From: a virus
Direction: 5' to 3' (one strand)
DNA: 50,988 bases
IMG/VR virus record: IMGVR_UViG_3300023442_000003
Span: 1-50,988 of that record
The position numbers and the translations under genes were made by a program. Shown one piece after another: positions 50,192 through 50,988 of the stretch. Below the pieces are notes generated by a model. It was not told the origin of the DNA. It was given only the letters and a program-made list of their open reading frames with translations, and did no database searches. Numbering within the stretch: position 1 is the stretch's first letter; every line of letters starts with the position of its first letter.

Positions 50192-50389
50192 ATGACCGAT
50201 AACATCTGGTCCACCGTTGCCGCCATCAGCACCGCCCGCGCGGAAGAGCGTCGGTGGGATGCCAAGTTTGACGACCTAGTGCGCCGGGCGCGGAACGGCG
50301 AACGCAATCTGGAATGCGCCGGGGCCATGTGTGTCGGCGCGTGGAAAGCCGCCCGAAATATCCGGGTGCAATTGGGGGAAAACGAATGA
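50192..50389 (+). CDS. Small hypothetical protein (65 aa)
   Basis: GGAAAGGGACAGAC precedes ATG at 50192. The product is helical with mixed charge (AISTARAEERRWDAKFDDLV, then RRARNGERNLECAGAMCV) and acidic at the end (LGENE). No family is recognised. The stop overlaps the ATG of the next gene (ATGA). Confidence 0.6.
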   Translation: MTDNIWSTVAAISTARAEERRWDAKFDDLVRRARNGERNLECAGAMCVGAWKAARNIRVQLGENE

Positions 50390-50775
50390 CTAGCAACGTG
50401 TATGGATACTGCCCTTTCTGCGGGGCCGAAGTCTACGCCCGCGAACGTCGCCCGAATGGGAACGATTGGTGCGGTAATGACCACACTTACCCGAGCACCC
50501 AATCCTTGAGTGAAAAACCGTTGGGAATGACGCAGGATGCTGCTTGCGATGTGTGCGGGCACGCCGTGATGATAGATGTCGTGGTTGCCAATGACGTATG
50601 GGCGGCGATAAGCCCCTCTGGCGATGAGCACGGGTATCTGTGCGCAAACTGCATGGTCGAGGCCATCGCCGAGAAATACAAATGGCCCAGCGTCAGGCTG
50701 TTGAGCAGCCGTGACGACCACAAAAAACCCCGCCTGACGCAAGCCGGGCGGGGAGTTGGAACAGGAAAAAACTGA
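50386..50775 (+). CDS. Double zinc-ribbon protein, Lar-like (129 aa)
   Basis: The first half has YCPFCGAEVYARERRPNGND followed by WCGNDHTYPS, the second half CDVCGHAVMI and later LCANCMVEA, giving two Cys/His sets for zinc. The first set resembles the Lar-type restriction-alleviation proteins of phages (CPFCG, then a W and more Cys/His), but similarity is short. The last codons cover a minus-strand terminator. Function as anti-restriction protein is a guess; a generic zinc-binding role is more secure. Confidence 0.6.
   Translation: MTSNVYGYCPFCGAEVYARERRPNGNDWCGNDHTYPSTQSLSEKPLGMTQDAACDVCGHAVMIDVVVANDVWAAISPSGDEHGYLCANCMVEAIAEKYKWPSVRLLSSRDDHKKPRLTQAGRGVGTGKN
50723..50749 (-). terminator. 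Rho-independent terminator for the leftward lysis/structural operon
   Basis: Read on the minus strand, CCCCGCCC... and GGCGGGG form a stem around a loop of about 12 bases, followed directly by TTTTTT. It lies about 75 bases beyond the stop of the minus-strand gene at the right edge. It falls inside the 3' end of the plus-strand zinc-ribbon gene. Confidence 0.75.
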
Positions 50776-50825
50776 GAAGTCTAAGGCCCTTTCCTAGTTG
50801 TCGCACCTGCACCCCGGTGCCGGGA
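50776..50825. other. Short spacer between convergent genes
   Basis: The spacer between the zinc-ribbon gene and the minus-strand membrane gene contains GCACCCCGGTGC, a short inverted repeat. I see no gene in it. Confidence 0.4.
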
Positions 50826-50988
50826 TCACTCGCCGGTTTTCTCCGGCATTGGCGGCTGGGGTGGGGCATAAGGCTCAAACTCCCCGGCAGACTTGAACGG
50901 CAGTTTGATCCGCGCTTTCACCCCCGCCTGTCCCGCCTCGAAGTTCTGCCCGGCCATGCTCAGGCAGGAGCGCATGTCAGGCGACGTG
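50826..50988 (-). CDS. Small membrane protein, 3' part (joins 1-122 if circular)
   Basis: The minus-strand frame is open from base 50988 to TGA at 50828-50826: one base completing a Val codon, then TSPDMRSCLSMAGQNFEAGQ and a Pro-rich end (YAPPQPPMPEKTGE). No start is needed if it is the continuation of 122-1; the phase fits exactly. A stand-alone start at the internal ATG (MRSCLS) is possible but lacks a ribosome site. The C-terminal, Pro-rich part would be outside the membrane. Confidence 0.55.
   Translation of the reverse strand, partial: TSPDMRSCLSMAGQNFEAGQAGVKARIKLPFKSAGEFEPYAPPQPPMPEKTGE

Overview
The window reads as the genome of a tailed, lytic, short-tailed (podovirus-like) bacteriophage of a GC-rich Gram-negative host. 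There is a terminase pair, portal, scaffold, P22/HK97-like coat, tail-fibre and tailspike genes, a set of internal virion proteins and a full replication set. I see no tape measure, sheath, integrase, repressor or phage RNA polymerase, so transcription probably relies on host RNA polymerase. Large virion proteins of the PLxRFG/polyvalent type and the tail protein set recall the BPP-1/BcepC6B group of podoviruses; that relationship is inferred from memory of family features. An open minus-strand frame at base 1 continues in phase into an open minus-strand frame at base 50988, so the two ends probably join and the window is probably a complete, circularly closed genome.

Layout. (1) 15235 down to 1, minus strand: small and large terminase, portal, two small proteins, scaffold, coat, head decoration, head-tail connectors, tail fibre, tailspike and a membrane/lysis cassette that runs off the left edge, reappears at 50988-50826 and ends at a minus-strand terminator near 50723-50749. 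(2) 15236-15766: divergent control region with G-rich GTATACAC repeats and three exact 20-bp tandem repeats. (3) 15767-34571, plus strand: two small genes, then a roughly 1-kb AT-rich control region full of short repeats (16625-17638), an accessory block (17639-22313), small hypothetical genes, and the replication operon (clamp-like protein, DEDDh exonuclease, family A polymerase, Fe-S PD-(D/E)XK nuclease, VRR-NUC nuclease, SNF2-type helicase, putative SSB, HTH protein, primase-helicase). (4) 48726 down to 34552, minus strand: tail protein, several Ala/Pro-rich virion proteins, a GNAT-like protein and a 2515-residue ejection/polyvalent protein with an HExxH site. (5) 48834-50775, plus strand: small genes, tRNA-Cys(GCA), tRNA-Met(CAT), an array coding for 12-residue repeats and zinc-ribbon proteins.

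The most striking region is 17950-21210. Five short paralogous genes (61-73 codons) share an N-terminal RELHWPA-type core followed by a Gly/Tyr/Arg/Asn-rich tail. In four cases the start overlaps the last codons of the upstream gene, and in four the stop overlaps an ATG that opens a conserved short leader carrying the ribosome-binding site of the next gene. The genes between them are a small hypothetical gene, a MoxR-like AAA+ ATPase, a DUF3150-like protein and a metallopeptidase/VWA protein. Substitutions between copies favour one reading frame, so they look like real proteins and not only DNA repeats. I know of no described system with this organisation.
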